A stretch of DNA of 64,000 bases. It comes from CAYWVR01 sp964461715 (lineage in GTDB: Bacteria > Planctomycetota > Phycisphaerae > FEN-1346). Of this stretch, positions 42,764 to 51,901 are shown piece after piece. The stretch covers positions 52,745 to 116,744 of the forward strand of contig CAYWVR010000008.1 of the NCBI GenBank assembly GCA_964461715.1, in the 5' to 3' direction. Position 1 is the first letter of the stretch, and the number at the start of each line of letters is the position of its first letter. The notes beneath the pieces were generated by a model. The model was not told the DNA's origin, searched no databases, and saw only the letters and a list, made by a program, of their open reading frames with translations. Position numbers and translations under genes: made by a program.

Positions 42764-44257
42764 ATGCCCGACCGCCCGACCGTCCGGACCCGTATCGCCC
42801 CGAGCCCCACCGGCGACCCCCATATCGGCAATATGTACGTTGCGCTGGCGAACTGGGCGTACGCGCGGCAACAGGGGGGACAGTTTCTCGTGCGGATCGA
42901 GGACACGGACCGCACGCGTCTTGTCGAGGGGGCCGAGGCCCGGTTCCTCGAATCGCTCGCCTGGCTCGGTCTCGACTACGACGAGGGCCCCGACCGCGGC
43001 GGGCCGTTCGCCCCGTACCGCCAGAGCGAGCGGACGGGCCTCTATCGCGAGCACGTCGATCAGCTCCTTGAGCGCGGCCGGGCCTACCGCTGCTTCTGCA
43101 CGCCCGAGCGCCTCGCCTCGCTTCGCGAGGAGCAGCGCCGCGCGGGGAGCGACACGCTCGGCTACGACGGCCGGTGCCGACGCCTGGCCGAGGAAGAGGT
43201 CCAGGCGCGCCTGGCGGCCGGGCAACCGTTCACCGTCCGGCTGGCCGTGCCCGCTGAGGGCCAGACGCGGTTCACCGACCGCCTGCGCGGCCCCATCGTC
43301 ATTGAGAACCGCACGGTCGACGACCAGGTGCTCGTCAAAAGCGACGGGTTTCCGACGTACCACCTGGCGAGCGTCGTCGATGATCACCACATGGAGATCA
43401 CCCACGTCATCCGGGCCGAGGAGTGGATCACCTCGACGCCGAAGCACGTGCTCCTGTACGAGGCCTTTGGGTGGACGCCGCCCGAGTTCGTCCACATGCC
43501 GCTCATCCGCAACGCCGACCGCTCGAAGCTCTCGAAGCGGAAAAACCCCACGAACGTCCTCTGGTACCGCGACCGGGGTTACCTGGCAGAGGCGGTCGTC
43601 AACTTCCTCGGGCTCCTGGGCCACTCGATGCCCGGCGGCGAGGAGGTCTTCGACCGCGACACGTTCGTCGAGGCGTTCGCGTGGGACCGCGTCCAGACCA
43701 CCGGCCCCGTCTTCGACCTCGACAAGTTCGAGTGGCTGAGCGGACAGTGGATCCGGCGGATCGACGTCGAGAACCTCGAGGCGAGGCTGCGGGACGGAGG
43801 CTTCATGCCGGCGGCCCTGCCGGAGCGGTACGACGAGGCCGAGGTGCGGGCCATCACGGCCCTGGTGCAGGAGCGGCTGCGGAAGCTCTCGGAGTTCGCC
43901 GACACGACGGCATTCTTCTTGGAGCGGCTCCCCTACGACCCCTTCGATCTCGTCCCCACGAAGGGCAAGAAGAAGAAACCGTCGCGGACGCCCGCCGAGA
44001 CGGCCGAGGCGCTCGCAAAGATGCGGGAGCGGCTCGCGGACCTGGAGGCGTGGGAGGCCGGTTCGATGGAGGGGCCGCTCCGCGAGTTGGCCGAGGGTCT
44101 GGCGTGGAAGGCCGGGGAGCTCTTCATGCCGCTTCGTGTCGCCGTCACCGGCCGCACCGTCTCCACGCCGCTTTTTGAGACGATGGAAGTCCTCGGTTGC
44201 GAGGAATGCCTCGTGCGGATCGATAAGGCCGTGGAGAAGGCCGGGAGTCTATCCTAG
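42764..44257 (+). CDS. gltX: Glutamyl-tRNA synthetase
   Basis: Charges tRNA-Glu. The class I signature is APSPTGDPHIGN (HIGH-like) at about residues 11-22, with LVRIEDTDRTR and the KMSKS-like loop RSKLSKRKN near residue 250. The C-terminal anticodon-binding domain is present. The 497-residue length is standard. ATG 42764 is chosen because GAAGGA stands seven bases upstream; ATG 42722 would add 14 non-conserved residues. Because a GlnRS is also encoded (48257-49948), this enzyme is probably discriminating. A single REPIN-like unit follows the stop. Confidence 0.94.
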   Translation: MPDRPTVRTRIAPSPTGDPHIGNMYVALANWAYARQQGGQFLVRIEDTDRTRLVEGAEARFLESLAWLGLDYDEGPDRGGPFAPYRQSERTGLYREHVDQLLERGRAYRCFCTPERLASLREEQRRAGSDTLGYDGRCRRLAEEEVQARLAAGQPFTVRLAVPAEGQTRFTDRLRGPIVIENRTVDDQVLVKSDGFPTYHLASVVDDHHMEITHVIRAEEWITSTPKHVLLYEAFGWTPPEFVHMPLIRNADRSKLSKRKNPTNVLWYRDRGYLAEAVVNFLGLLGHSMPGGEEVFDRDTFVEAFAWDRVQTTGPVFDLDKFEWLSGQWIRRIDVENLEARLRDGGFMPAALPERYDEAEVRAITALVQERLRKLSEFADTTAFFLERLPYDPFDLVPTKGKKKKPSRTPAETAEALAKMRERLADLEAWEAGSMEGPLRELAEGLAWKAGELFMPLRVAVTGRTVSTPLFETMEVLGCEECLVRIDKAVEKAGSLS

Positions 44258-44263
44258 CGGCGC

Positions 44264-44293
44264 GGCCTGTTTCGCCGGCCCGCTTGCGGCCCG
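44264..44293 (+). repeat. Single REPIN-like half unit, copy 4
   Basis: CCTGTTTCGCCG followed by the GC-rich hairpin around CCCGCTTGCGG, 7 bp after the gltX stop. Only the left-hand unit is present, without an opposite partner. Confidence 0.6.
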
Positions 44294-44315
44294 CTTTCAG
44301 AGGATGGGCGCAGGT

Positions 44316-45599
44316 ATGAAATCCACCCTGTCTCTTCTGGCGCTGTTGCTTGCGGCCCCCTCCGCCGTCGCCGGCCCCTGGCCGCACTGGCGCGGCCCGA
44401 CCTTCAACGGGTCCGCCGAGGAGACGGACCTGCCGGAGCGGTTCTCAGCCGACGAGCACGTCGCGTGGACGGTCGACCTGGCGGGGATCGGCGGCTCGAC
44501 GCCGGTCGTCTGGGGCGGGCACGTCTTCGTGAGCGCCATGGACCCGAAGTCGGAGCGGAGCTTCGCCGAGTGCTTCGACCGGACGGACGGGTCGCTCCGG
44601 TGGCGGAAAGAGATCGGCGCCGGCTTCGCCAACAGGCAGGGCAACACCGCCGCCTCACCCTCGCCGGTCACGGACGGGTCGCGCGTCTGGTTCCTCTACG
44701 GGACGGGCGACCTTGTCGCCTTCACGGCCGAGGGGCGCGAGCTCTGGCGGCGACACCTCCAGGAGGACCATGGCACGTTCGAGATGCTCTGGGAGTATGC
44801 CGCCTCCCCGCTCCTCTGGCAGGACCGGCTCTACGTCGCGGTCATCCACGGGCGGCATCGCGGCAAGGGCGGCGAGGACAAGTCCTACCTCCTCTGCATC
44901 GACCCCGCCACCGGTCGCGACCTCTGGAAGCAGCCGCGCCCCTCGACGGCTGTCGCCGAGGCCAAGCAGGCGTACACGACGCCCGTCCCCTTCGCGTTCC
45001 CCGACGGGTCGCAGATTCTCGTCGCCGGGGCCGACCACGTCACCGCCCACGACGCGGCTACGGGACGCGAGACGTGGCGGTCGCCGGACTACAACCCCGA
45101 GGACGAGAGGACCTTCCGGCAGGTCGCCTCGCCCGTCGTCTCGGGACGCTTGGTGCTGGCGTGCACGCCGCGCGGCAAGGGGGACCTGTTCGCCGCGAAG
45201 GTCGGGTGGCCCGGGTGGACGTGGACGCATCGCGGCGCGCCGGACGTGCCCACGCCCCTCGCCTACCGCGGGCGCTTCTACGTCCTCCACGGCGTCCGAA
45301 AGACGCTGACCGCGATCGAGGCCGAATCGGGCCGTGTCCTCGGCCGGACGAAACTCGACACGAAGTCTATCTTCCAGGCCTCGCCGACCGGGGCCGACGG
45401 GAGGATCTACCTGCTGAGTCACGCCGGCGAAGTCTTTGTCCTGGAGGCGACCCCCGAGATGCCGCTCCTTCACCGCACGCCCCTCGGCGGAAACGGGTGC
45501 CGCGCGACGATCGCGGCGAGTGACGGGCAACTCTTCATCCGCACGGACAGGAAGCTCTACTGTGTCGGCGGGACAGACGGGCAGGCCCACAGGCCTTGA
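44316..45599 (+). CDS. PQQ-like beta-propeller protein, exported
   Basis: A 427-residue exported protein with a signal peptide (residues 1-19, ending SAVAG). It then shows the planctomycete pattern WPHWRGPTFNGSA that opens PQQ-like (quinoprotein-type) propellers. Blade motifs recur: GSLRWRKEIG, GRELWRRHLQ, GRDLWKQPRP and GRETWRSPDY, each with the A-x-D/G-x-x-x-W tryptophan-docking pattern. Such proteins are common exported scaffolds; cofactor binding or dehydrogenase activity is not shown. The start is placed at ATG 44316 by the signal peptide. A degenerate repeat unit lies at its stop. Confidence 0.83.
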   Translation: MKSTLSLLALLLAAPSAVAGPWPHWRGPTFNGSAEETDLPERFSADEHVAWTVDLAGIGGSTPVVWGGHVFVSAMDPKSERSFAECFDRTDGSLRWRKEIGAGFANRQGNTAASPSPVTDGSRVWFLYGTGDLVAFTAEGRELWRRHLQEDHGTFEMLWEYAASPLLWQDRLYVAVIHGRHRGKGGEDKSYLLCIDPATGRDLWKQPRPSTAVAEAKQAYTTPVPFAFPDGSQILVAGADHVTAHDAATGRETWRSPDYNPEDERTFRQVASPVVSGRLVLACTPRGKGDLFAAKVGWPGWTWTHRGAPDVPTPLAYRGRFYVLHGVRKTLTAIEAESGRVLGRTKLDTKSIFQASPTGADGRIYLLSHAGEVFVLEATPEMPLLHRTPLGGNGCRATIAASDGQLFIRTDRKLYCVGGTDGQAHRP

Positions 45600-45611
45600 G
45601 CCGCTTGCGGC
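45600..45611 (+). repeat. Degenerate REPIN-like hairpin, copy 5
   Basis: GCCGCTTGCGGC starts directly after the propeller gene's TGA. It matches the hairpin part of the repeat family without the GTTTCGCCG head, and also lies just ahead of the next gene's ribosome binding site. Confidence 0.35.
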
Positions 45612-45625
45612 TTGGCGGGAGATGA

Positions 45626-48241
45626 ATGATGAGAGCCACCCTCTGGAGGATGGCGGTGGTCCTGGTGCTCCTGGCCGGCGCGGCCGGCGCCGCCCAGTGG
45701 CGCTTCGAGGGGACGGCGGGCGAGGCGGCGACGGGGCGATGGCCCGGGGCCGCCGACGCGCCGGCCGGGACGGTCGAGGTCGAGGGCGCCGGCAAGGTCA
45801 CCTATGCCGAGGACGTGCCCGGGGCGTTTATCTATGACCCCATCGCGGGCGAGTCCGCCGCGAACCGCGCGTCGCTCGCCTTTGTCGCCTCCGCCGACGG
45901 CGGGCACGGGCGGGTTGCGATCCCCGTGACGATGCCGCCGCGCAGCTTCACGCTTGAGGCCTTCGTCAGGCCGGCGGCGATCCCGCCCAAGCAGGACGTG
46001 GCCCTCGTCGTAAAGAGGCGGGCGGGCGACGGGGCAGCCGAGGCGGGCCTTCGGACCGAGTTCCTCCGCCGTTGGAACCAGCATTACCTGGGGGCCTTTG
46101 TCGCCCCGCCGGGCGGCACGCGCGAGCAGTTCAACGCGGGCTATTATCTCGGCACGGGGCGCATCAAGGGCGGCGCGGGTCCCTGGCGGCACGTGGCCCT
46201 GGTCTACGACGCCGAGGCGAAGCGCTACACGTTCTGGCTCGATTACTTCCAGACCGCCGTCCGCGCCGCCGAGACGCCGCCGACGTGGGACGAGGCGCCG
46301 CTGGTGGTGGGCGGCGAGCCGGGGCAGGGCGGGTTCTGGGGGGCCGTCGACGAAGTGCGCCTGACGCCGAAGGCCCTTATGCCGACCGAGTTTCTCCGGG
46401 CCCGGGCCGACGCCATCCGCGGCGTCTCGTTCGAATCCACCGAGACGGTGATCCCGCGCGGGACGGGCTACGTGGACCTCAAGGAGGCCTTCGGGGCCGT
46501 CGGCGACGGGCGGACCGACGACACCGCCGCCTTCCGGGCCGCCTTCGATCAGCTCGCCAACAAGGTCCCGCTCCGGAGCTGGACCCTCTACATTCCGCCG
46601 GGCGAGTACCAGATCTCCGACACGGTCCAGTGGACGCGGTTCCTGGCGGTGCAGGGGGCGGGTTCGGACCGCGTGACGATCCGCCTGAAGGACAAGGCGC
46701 CCGGCTTCGGCGACCCCAAGAAGCCGAAGGCCGTCCTGGCCATGGGCTGGAGCCCGTGGGGCGAGTGGGGCAAGGGCGCCGGCAACGTCATCGGCAACTA
46801 TCTCTGGGGTGTGACGATCGACTCCGGTTCCGGCAACCCCGGGGCGGTGGGCCTCGACCACCACGCGAACAACCACGGCGTCGTCGAGGACGTGGTGATC
46901 CGAAGCGGCGACGGGGCGGGCACGATCGGCCTCAGCTTCGTCCGCCCCTGGCCGGGCCCCGCCCTCATCCGGAACGTCCGCATCCACGGCTTCGATTACG
47001 GCGTCAAGATCACGCGCCAGGAATACAGCATGACCCTCGAGCACGTCACGCTCGAGAGCCAGCGGGTCGCCGGCCTCCACTGCACCTCGAACATCCTCGC
47101 CCTGCGCCGCATCACCAGCCGCAACCGCGTGCCCGCCGTCGTCGGAGAGAACGCCACCAGCATGATCACGATCCTCGATTCCGACCTAATCGGCGGCGAC
47201 GAGGACGAGGCGGCCGTCTTCGCAAGCGGGGGCCTCTACGCCCGCGATGTCCGCACCGAGGGCTACGGCGCCGCCCTCGTGAAGCGCGTCGGCGAGATCG
47301 AGAACCGCAAGGTCCGCGCGTGGAAGGAGATCGTCGTCGACGGACCCGTCATCGAGGAGTTCGTCGGCGACCAAGTCGTCTGCCCGCGCGGCAAGGCGAC
47401 CGGGTCGCTGAAGCTGCCCGTGGAGGAGGCTCCCGAGGTGCCCCGGGGCGACATCCGCCGCGACTGGGTCAGTGTCCGCGATTTCGAGGCGAACAAGGAA
47501 GGCGACGACTGGGCCCCGGTCATCCGGGCCGCCCTCGACGCCGGCAAGCCCACCGTCTACTTCCCGCCAGGCAAGTACACGCTCGCCTCCACGGTGCACC
47601 TCAAGGGCAAGGTGCGGCGGCTCTTCGGGATGATGGAGGGCCTCGGCCGCGCCAAGGGCTTCGAGGGCCCGGCCATGGTCTTCGACGCCCCGGCTGGCTC
47701 GGACCCCGTCCTTATCGAGCGGTTGAGCGTCGACGGGTTCCGCCACGCCTCCCCGGCCACGCTCATCGTGCGTCACGGGAACCTGGCGCCGTACACGAAC
47801 GCCCCGGGCTGCGGGAAGCTCTTCATCGAGAACAGCGTGGGCGGCGGTTGGACGTTCGACCATCCGCAGCAGGTCTGGGCTCGCCAGTGGAACGTCGAGG
47901 ACAAAGGCGACGTCCCGAGCATCACGAGCCGCGGGGCGACGCTCTGGATCCTCGGCTTCAAGACCGAGCAGCCCTCGGTCAAAATCGCGGCCTGCGCCGG
48001 GGCTCGGACCGAGGTCCTCGGGGCGTTCCTCTATCCGAACTCGAAGGTGCCGAAGGGGCGGCCGATCTTCATCAATAAGAACTCGCGCTTCGCCGCCGTC
48101 TGGGGCCTCTCGGTCTACCGGGCCAACCACTCCGTCCAGGTCCTCGATTGCGGGCCGGACGGCACGTTCGAGATCGGCAACGACCGGCTGCTCTGGCCGG
48201 GGAGCCGGGGGCGGATGGACCTTTACGTGAGTCATCCCTAG
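45626..48241 (+). CDS. Exported beta-helix (pectate-lyase-like) protein with N-terminal LamG-like domain
   Basis: An 871-residue exported protein. Residues 1-22 are a signal peptide. About 30-260 is a concanavalin/LamG-like beta-sandwich (SFTLEAFVRPAAIPP and WRHVALVYDAEAKRYTFWLD). Two right-handed beta-helix modules follow, each opening with the pectate-lyase-3/tailspike motif: YVDLKEAFGAVGDGRTDDTAAF at about 288 and VSVRDFEANKEGDDWAPVI at about 615. Both then give IPPGEY- or FPPGKY-type strands. This architecture fits glycan binding or cleavage by a GH28/PL-like enzyme; no catalytic residues can be assigned with confidence. GGGAG lies upstream of ATG 45626. It is 26 bp after the propeller gene. 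Confidence 0.78.
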   Translation: MMRATLWRMAVVLVLLAGAAGAAQWRFEGTAGEAATGRWPGAADAPAGTVEVEGAGKVTYAEDVPGAFIYDPIAGESAANRASLAFVASADGGHGRVAIPVTMPPRSFTLEAFVRPAAIPPKQDVALVVKRRAGDGAAEAGLRTEFLRRWNQHYLGAFVAPPGGTREQFNAGYYLGTGRIKGGAGPWRHVALVYDAEAKRYTFWLDYFQTAVRAAETPPTWDEAPLVVGGEPGQGGFWGAVDEVRLTPKALMPTEFLRARADAIRGVSFESTETVIPRGTGYVDLKEAFGAVGDGRTDDTAAFRAAFDQLANKVPLRSWTLYIPPGEYQISDTVQWTRFLAVQGAGSDRVTIRLKDKAPGFGDPKKPKAVLAMGWSPWGEWGKGAGNVIGNYLWGVTIDSGSGNPGAVGLDHHANNHGVVEDVVIRSGDGAGTIGLSFVRPWPGPALIRNVRIHGFDYGVKITRQEYSMTLEHVTLESQRVAGLHCTSNILALRRITSRNRVPAVVGENATSMITILDSDLIGGDEDEAAVFASGGLYARDVRTEGYGAALVKRVGEIENRKVRAWKEIVVDGPVIEEFVGDQVVCPRGKATGSLKLPVEEAPEVPRGDIRRDWVSVRDFEANKEGDDWAPVIRAALDAGKPTVYFPPGKYTLASTVHLKGKVRRLFGMMEGLGRAKGFEGPAMVFDAPAGSDPVLIERLSVDGFRHASPATLIVRHGNLAPYTNAPGCGKLFIENSVGGGWTFDHPQQVWARQWNVEDKGDVPSITSRGATLWILGFKTEQPSVKIAACAGARTEVLGAFLYPNSKVPKGRPIFINKNSRFAAVWGLSVYRANHSVQVLDCGPDGTFEIGNDRLLWPGSRGRMDLYVSHP

Positions 48242-48256
48242 CGCAGGGCGCCGCGG

Positions 48257-49948
48257 TTACCGCCCCTGGCGCTTCCGGATCTTCGCCCAGGTGTCGCGAA
48301 GGGGGACGGTGCGGTTGAGGACGGGGCGGTCGGGGGTCGAGTCGCGGTCGAGGACGAAGTAGCCGAGGCGCTCGAGCTGGACCCGGTCGCCGGGCGAGGC
48401 GTCGAGGATCGAGGGCTCGAGCCGCGCTTCGACCACCTCGAGCGACGCCGGGTTCACGTTTTCCTTCCAGTCCTTCCCCTCGAGGACGTCGGTGGGGTCC
48501 TCCGTCGCGAAGAGCCGGTCGTAGAGCCGCGCCTCGCACGGGACGGCATGGGCCACGTCGGCCCAGTGCAACGTTGCCTTCGGCTTGCGTCCGTCGGGGG
48601 CGTCCCCGCCGCGCGTCGCGGGGTCGTACGTGCAGCGGAGCTCGACGACCTCGCCCGCTGCGTTCTTGAGGACGTCCGTGCAGGTGACGAAGTAGGCGTA
48701 GCGGAGTCGGACCTCGCGGCCCGGGGCGAGGCGGTAGAACTTCTTCGGCGGGTCCTCCATGAAGTCCTCGCGCTCGATCCAGAGCTCCCGCCCGAAGGGC
48801 ACCCGGCGGGTCCCGGCGGAGGGGTCCTCGGGGTTGTTGATCGCCTCCAGCTCCTCGCTCTCGCCCTCCGGGTAGTTCTCAATCACGAGCTTCAGCGGCC
48901 GCAGCACCCCCATGACGCGGGGGCTGGTCTTGTTGAGGTGCTGCCGGAGGAAGTGCTCGAGCAGCGCCAGATCGTGCGTCGAGACGACCTTCGCGATGCC
49001 GATGTGGTCCATGAAGGCCCGGATCGCCTCGGGGGCGTAGCCGCGGCGGCGGAGGCCCGAGAGCGTCGGCATTCGCGGATCGTCCCAGCCCTCGACGTAC
49101 CCGCCCTCCACGAGCTCGCGCAGCATCCGCTTGCTCATCACCGTGTACGTGAGGTTGAAGCGGGCGAACTCGATCTGCTGCGGATGGTGGACGCCGAGAC
49201 GGTCGAGGAACCAGTCGTAGAGCGGCCGGTGGTTCTCGAACTCCAGCGAGCAGAGCGAATGTGTCACGCCCTCGATCGAGTCCTCCAGCCCGTGGGCCCA
49301 GTCGTACATCGGGTAGAGGCGCCACGCGTCGCCCTGGCGATGGTGGTGGGCGTGAAGGATGCGGTACATGACCGGGTCGCGGAGGTTGAGGTTGGGGGAG
49401 GCCATGTCGATCTTCGCCCGGAGAGTGCGGTCGCCGTCGGGGAACTCCCCCGCCCGCATGCGGGCGAAGAGATCAAGGTTCTCTTCCACCGGCCGGTCCC
49501 GGTACGGGCTCTCCGCCCCCGGCTCGGTGAGGGTGCCGCGCATCTGGCGAAGCTCCTCGGCCGAGAGGTCGCAGACGTAGGCGTCGCCTTGGCGGACGAG
49601 CTGGACGGCATGATCGTACATGCGCTCGAAGTAATCGGAGGCGAAGTACAGGTGCCCGCCCCAGTCCCAGCCAAGCCAGCGGATGTCCTCCTGGATGGCC
49701 TCGACGTACTCGACCTCCTCCTTCGTGGGGTTCGTGTCGTCGAAGCGGAGGTGGCACCGTCCGCCGAACTCCTCGGCGATGCCGAAGTTGATGCAGACGG
49801 CCTTGGCGTGGCCGATGTGGAGGTAGCCGTTGGGCTCCGGGGGGAAGCGCGTCACGACCTTGCCGTCCCACGTGCCGGCGGCCACGTCGGCGGCCACCTG
49901 GTCGCGGATGAAGTCGGAGCGTTCGGGGGTCGGCGTCTCGTCGGCCAT
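48257..49948 (-). CDS. glnS: Glutaminyl-tRNA synthetase
   Basis: Charges tRNA-Gln directly. Class I signatures are PPEPNGYLHIGHAKAV at about residues 35-50 and the KMSKS-equivalent VMSKRM near residue 270. The anticodon-binding beta-barrels make up the rest. The 563-residue length equals that of E. coli GlnRS. AAAGG precedes ATG 49948. A GlnRS means the tRNA-dependent amidation route is not needed for Gln-tRNA. It converges on the beta-helix gene with 15 bp between stops. Confidence 0.95.
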   Translation of the reverse strand: MADETPTPERSDFIRDQVAADVAAGTWDGKVVTRFPPEPNGYLHIGHAKAVCINFGIAEEFGGRCHLRFDDTNPTKEEVEYVEAIQEDIRWLGWDWGGHLYFASDYFERMYDHAVQLVRQGDAYVCDLSAEELRQMRGTLTEPGAESPYRDRPVEENLDLFARMRAGEFPDGDRTLRAKIDMASPNLNLRDPVMYRILHAHHHRQGDAWRLYPMYDWAHGLEDSIEGVTHSLCSLEFENHRPLYDWFLDRLGVHHPQQIEFARFNLTYTVMSKRMLRELVEGGYVEGWDDPRMPTLSGLRRRGYAPEAIRAFMDHIGIAKVVSTHDLALLEHFLRQHLNKTSPRVMGVLRPLKLVIENYPEGESEELEAINNPEDPSAGTRRVPFGRELWIEREDFMEDPPKKFYRLAPGREVRLRYAYFVTCTDVLKNAAGEVVELRCTYDPATRGGDAPDGRKPKATLHWADVAHAVPCEARLYDRLFATEDPTDVLEGKDWKENVNPASLEVVEARLEPSILDASPGDRVQLERLGYFVLDRDSTPDRPVLNRTVPLRDTWAKIRKRQGR

Positions 49949-50068
49949 GGCGGATGCCTTTCGCTCGGTCGGGCGGGTGCGGGTGAAGGGCGTAGTCTAC
50001 CGCCGGGGCGGGTGAAAAGCAAACGCGCGGCCATGTCGAAGCACGTCGGGGTGAACCCCGAAAAAGCG

Positions 50069-50097
50069 TTGCTCCTCGCCCGGCGGGGGACTATCAT
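50069..50097 (+). promoter_or_regulatory. Sigma-70-type promoter for xylA
   Basis: TTGCTC (50069-50074), 17-nt spacer, TATCAT (50092-50097), 44 bp before ATG 50142. Confidence 0.55.
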
Positions 50098-50141
50098 CGG
50101 GCCTCGCGGTGATTTCGAACCCGACCCACGGAGGACGAGCG

Positions 50142-51308
50142 ATGGCCAAGAAGATCAAGGTGAGGCGGTCCGACAAGTTCGCGTTCGGCGTCTGGTGCGT
50201 CCTGAACACCGGCGGCGACCCCTTCGGCGTCGACACCCGAAAGCCTCTCGACCCCGTCAAGGTCATCCGCGAGCTCGGCAAGCGCGAGGTCTACGGCTTC
50301 GAGTACCACGACGACGATCTCTGGCCCATGGGCGCCAGCGCCCAGAAGAAGGCCGCCGTCGTCCGCAAGGTCAAGAAGGCCATGAAGGACACGGGCATCC
50401 AGTGCACCGCCGCCACCACGAACCTGTTCACCCACCCGGTCTTCAAGGACGGGGCCTTCACGAGCCACGACCCCCGGGTCCGGGCCCTGGCCGTCCAGAA
50501 GGCCATGGCCAACATCGACACCGCCGCCGAGCTGGGAGCCGAGGTCTACATCTTCTGGGGGGGGCGCGAGGGTGCCGACGTCGACATCGGCAAGGACCCC
50601 GTCGAGGCCCTCAAGCGGTTCCGAGAGTGCCTCAACTTCCTCTGCGGCTACGTCCTGGAGCAGGACTACCCCATCGTCTTCTCCGTCGAGCCGAAGCCCA
50701 ACGAGCCCCGCTCCGACACGTACCTGGCCACCGCGGGCCACGCCCTGGCCCTGATCGCCACGCTCGATCATCCCGAGATGGTCGGCGTCAATCCCGAGAC
50801 GGCCCACATCAAGATGGCGGGCCTGAACCCCTTGCACGAGTTCGCCCAGTGCCTCGAGGCCGGGAAGCTGGTCGACGTCCACCTGAACGCCCAGAAGCCT
50901 CTCCGCTACGACCAGGACATGAGCTTCGGGGCCGACAACCCCAAGGAAGCCCTCCTGGTCGTCAAGCTCCTGACGGACTACGGCTACGCGGGCACGAAGG
51001 CCTTCGACGCCCACCCGTTCCGCACCGAGGCCGAGCCGTGGGACTTCGTCGACCGCTGCATGCGGGCCTACAAGGCCTTCGAACTGAAGGTCGAGGAGGT
51101 CAACGCCGACCCGCAGCTCTGCGAGATGCTCGAGGAGCTCGAGGAGGCCCCCGGAAAGACCTACGCGGGCCTGCTCTCGGCCTATTCCGCTTCCGCCGCC
51201 GAGAAGCTCCGCAAGGCCAAGCTCGACCCGGACCGCCTCGCCCGCCGAAAGCTCCTCTACGAGCGGATCGACCAGCGGCTGACCGACCTCCTCCTGGGCG
51301 TGGACTGA
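50142..51308 (+). CDS. xylA: Xylose isomerase (short, actinobacterial-type)
   Basis: Interconverts D-xylose and D-xylulose (also glucose and fructose). A 388-residue TIM-barrel enzyme of the class I type. Active-site and metal residues are in place: YHDDDLWP (catalytic His and Asp), SVEPKPNEPRSD (Glu), GVNPETAHIKMAGLN (Glu and His), DVHLNAQ and RYDQDMSFGA (Asp). The Lys-rich start MAKKIKVRRSDKFAFGVW is normal. GGAGGACG stands before ATG 50142. No xylulokinase is adjacent, although the FGGY kinase at 33.4 kb is of that superfamily. The VOC protein follows closely. Confidence 0.93.
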   Translation: MAKKIKVRRSDKFAFGVWCVLNTGGDPFGVDTRKPLDPVKVIRELGKREVYGFEYHDDDLWPMGASAQKKAAVVRKVKKAMKDTGIQCTAATTNLFTHPVFKDGAFTSHDPRVRALAVQKAMANIDTAAELGAEVYIFWGGREGADVDIGKDPVEALKRFRECLNFLCGYVLEQDYPIVFSVEPKPNEPRSDTYLATAGHALALIATLDHPEMVGVNPETAHIKMAGLNPLHEFAQCLEAGKLVDVHLNAQKPLRYDQDMSFGADNPKEALLVVKLLTDYGYAGTKAFDAHPFRTEAEPWDFVDRCMRAYKAFELKVEEVNADPQLCEMLEELEEAPGKTYAGLLSAYSASAAEKLRKAKLDPDRLARRKLLYERIDQRLTDLLLGVD

Positions 51309-51342
51309 ACGGCCCCTGGATATTCCTGGTAGGGAGTTCCCC

Positions 51343-51798
51343 GTGCCGGACGACCCCCGGGCCCTGGCGGCCCAGACGCTGACCCAGGTGGCCCTGGTGG
51401 TGCCCGACGTCGAGGCCGCCTCCAAGGCCTGGGCCGAGGCCCTCGGCGTCCCCGTGCCCGAGGCCCATCGGACCGATTCGGCCGACCGGGCCCACACCGC
51501 GTACCGCGGTACGCGGACCGAGGCCCGGGCCCGGCTGGCCTTCTTCCGCTTGGGACCCGTCACGATCGAGTTGATCGAGCCCGTGGGGGCTCCCAGTACG
51601 TGGGACGATGGGCTCGCGGGCAGCCGGGTGCACCACGTGGCCTTCCACTGTGCCGACGCCGACGCCGTGGCCGCTCGCCTCGCCGAGCAGGGCATGCCCG
51701 TGGTGCAGACGGGCGATTATGAGGGCGGCCGGTACGTCTACGTCGACTCGCGTGAGAAGCTCGGCGTGGTCATCGAGTTGCTCCAGGATCGGCCTTAG
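51343..51798 (+). CDS. VOC superfamily protein (methylmalonyl-CoA epimerase/glyoxalase-like)
   Basis: A 151-residue single-domain protein of the vicinal oxygen chelate superfamily, two beta-alpha-beta-beta-beta units. TQVALVVPDVEAASKAWAEALG opens the first and VHHVAFHCADADAVAARLAEQG the second. The terminal Glu in GVVIELLQ is the usual metal ligand. By eye it resembles methylmalonyl-CoA epimerase or lactoylglutathione lyase. The start is GTG 51343 with AGGGAG nearby. It lies 34 bp after xylA and may be co-transcribed. Confidence 0.82.
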   Translation: MPDDPRALAAQTLTQVALVVPDVEAASKAWAEALGVPVPEAHRTDSADRAHTAYRGTRTEARARLAFFRLGPVTIELIEPVGAPSTWDDGLAGSRVHHVAFHCADADAVAARLAEQGMPVVQTGDYEGGRYVYVDSREKLGVVIELLQDRP

Positions 51799-51844
51799 GA
51801 GCGCCCGAACCGCCCTCCAGGCCGCGCCCCGCCCGTTCAGGGCG

Positions 51845-51873
51845 TTGCACGCCGCCCTCTCCTCGTGTAAAGT
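51845..51873 (+). promoter_or_regulatory. Promoter for the histidine kinase
   Basis: TTGCAC (51845-51850), 17-nt spacer, TAAAGT (51868-51873), 28 bp before ATG 51902. Confidence 0.45.
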
Positions 51874-51901
51874 ACCGGCGCCCCGCTTCCGGAGCCGCCC
51901 C

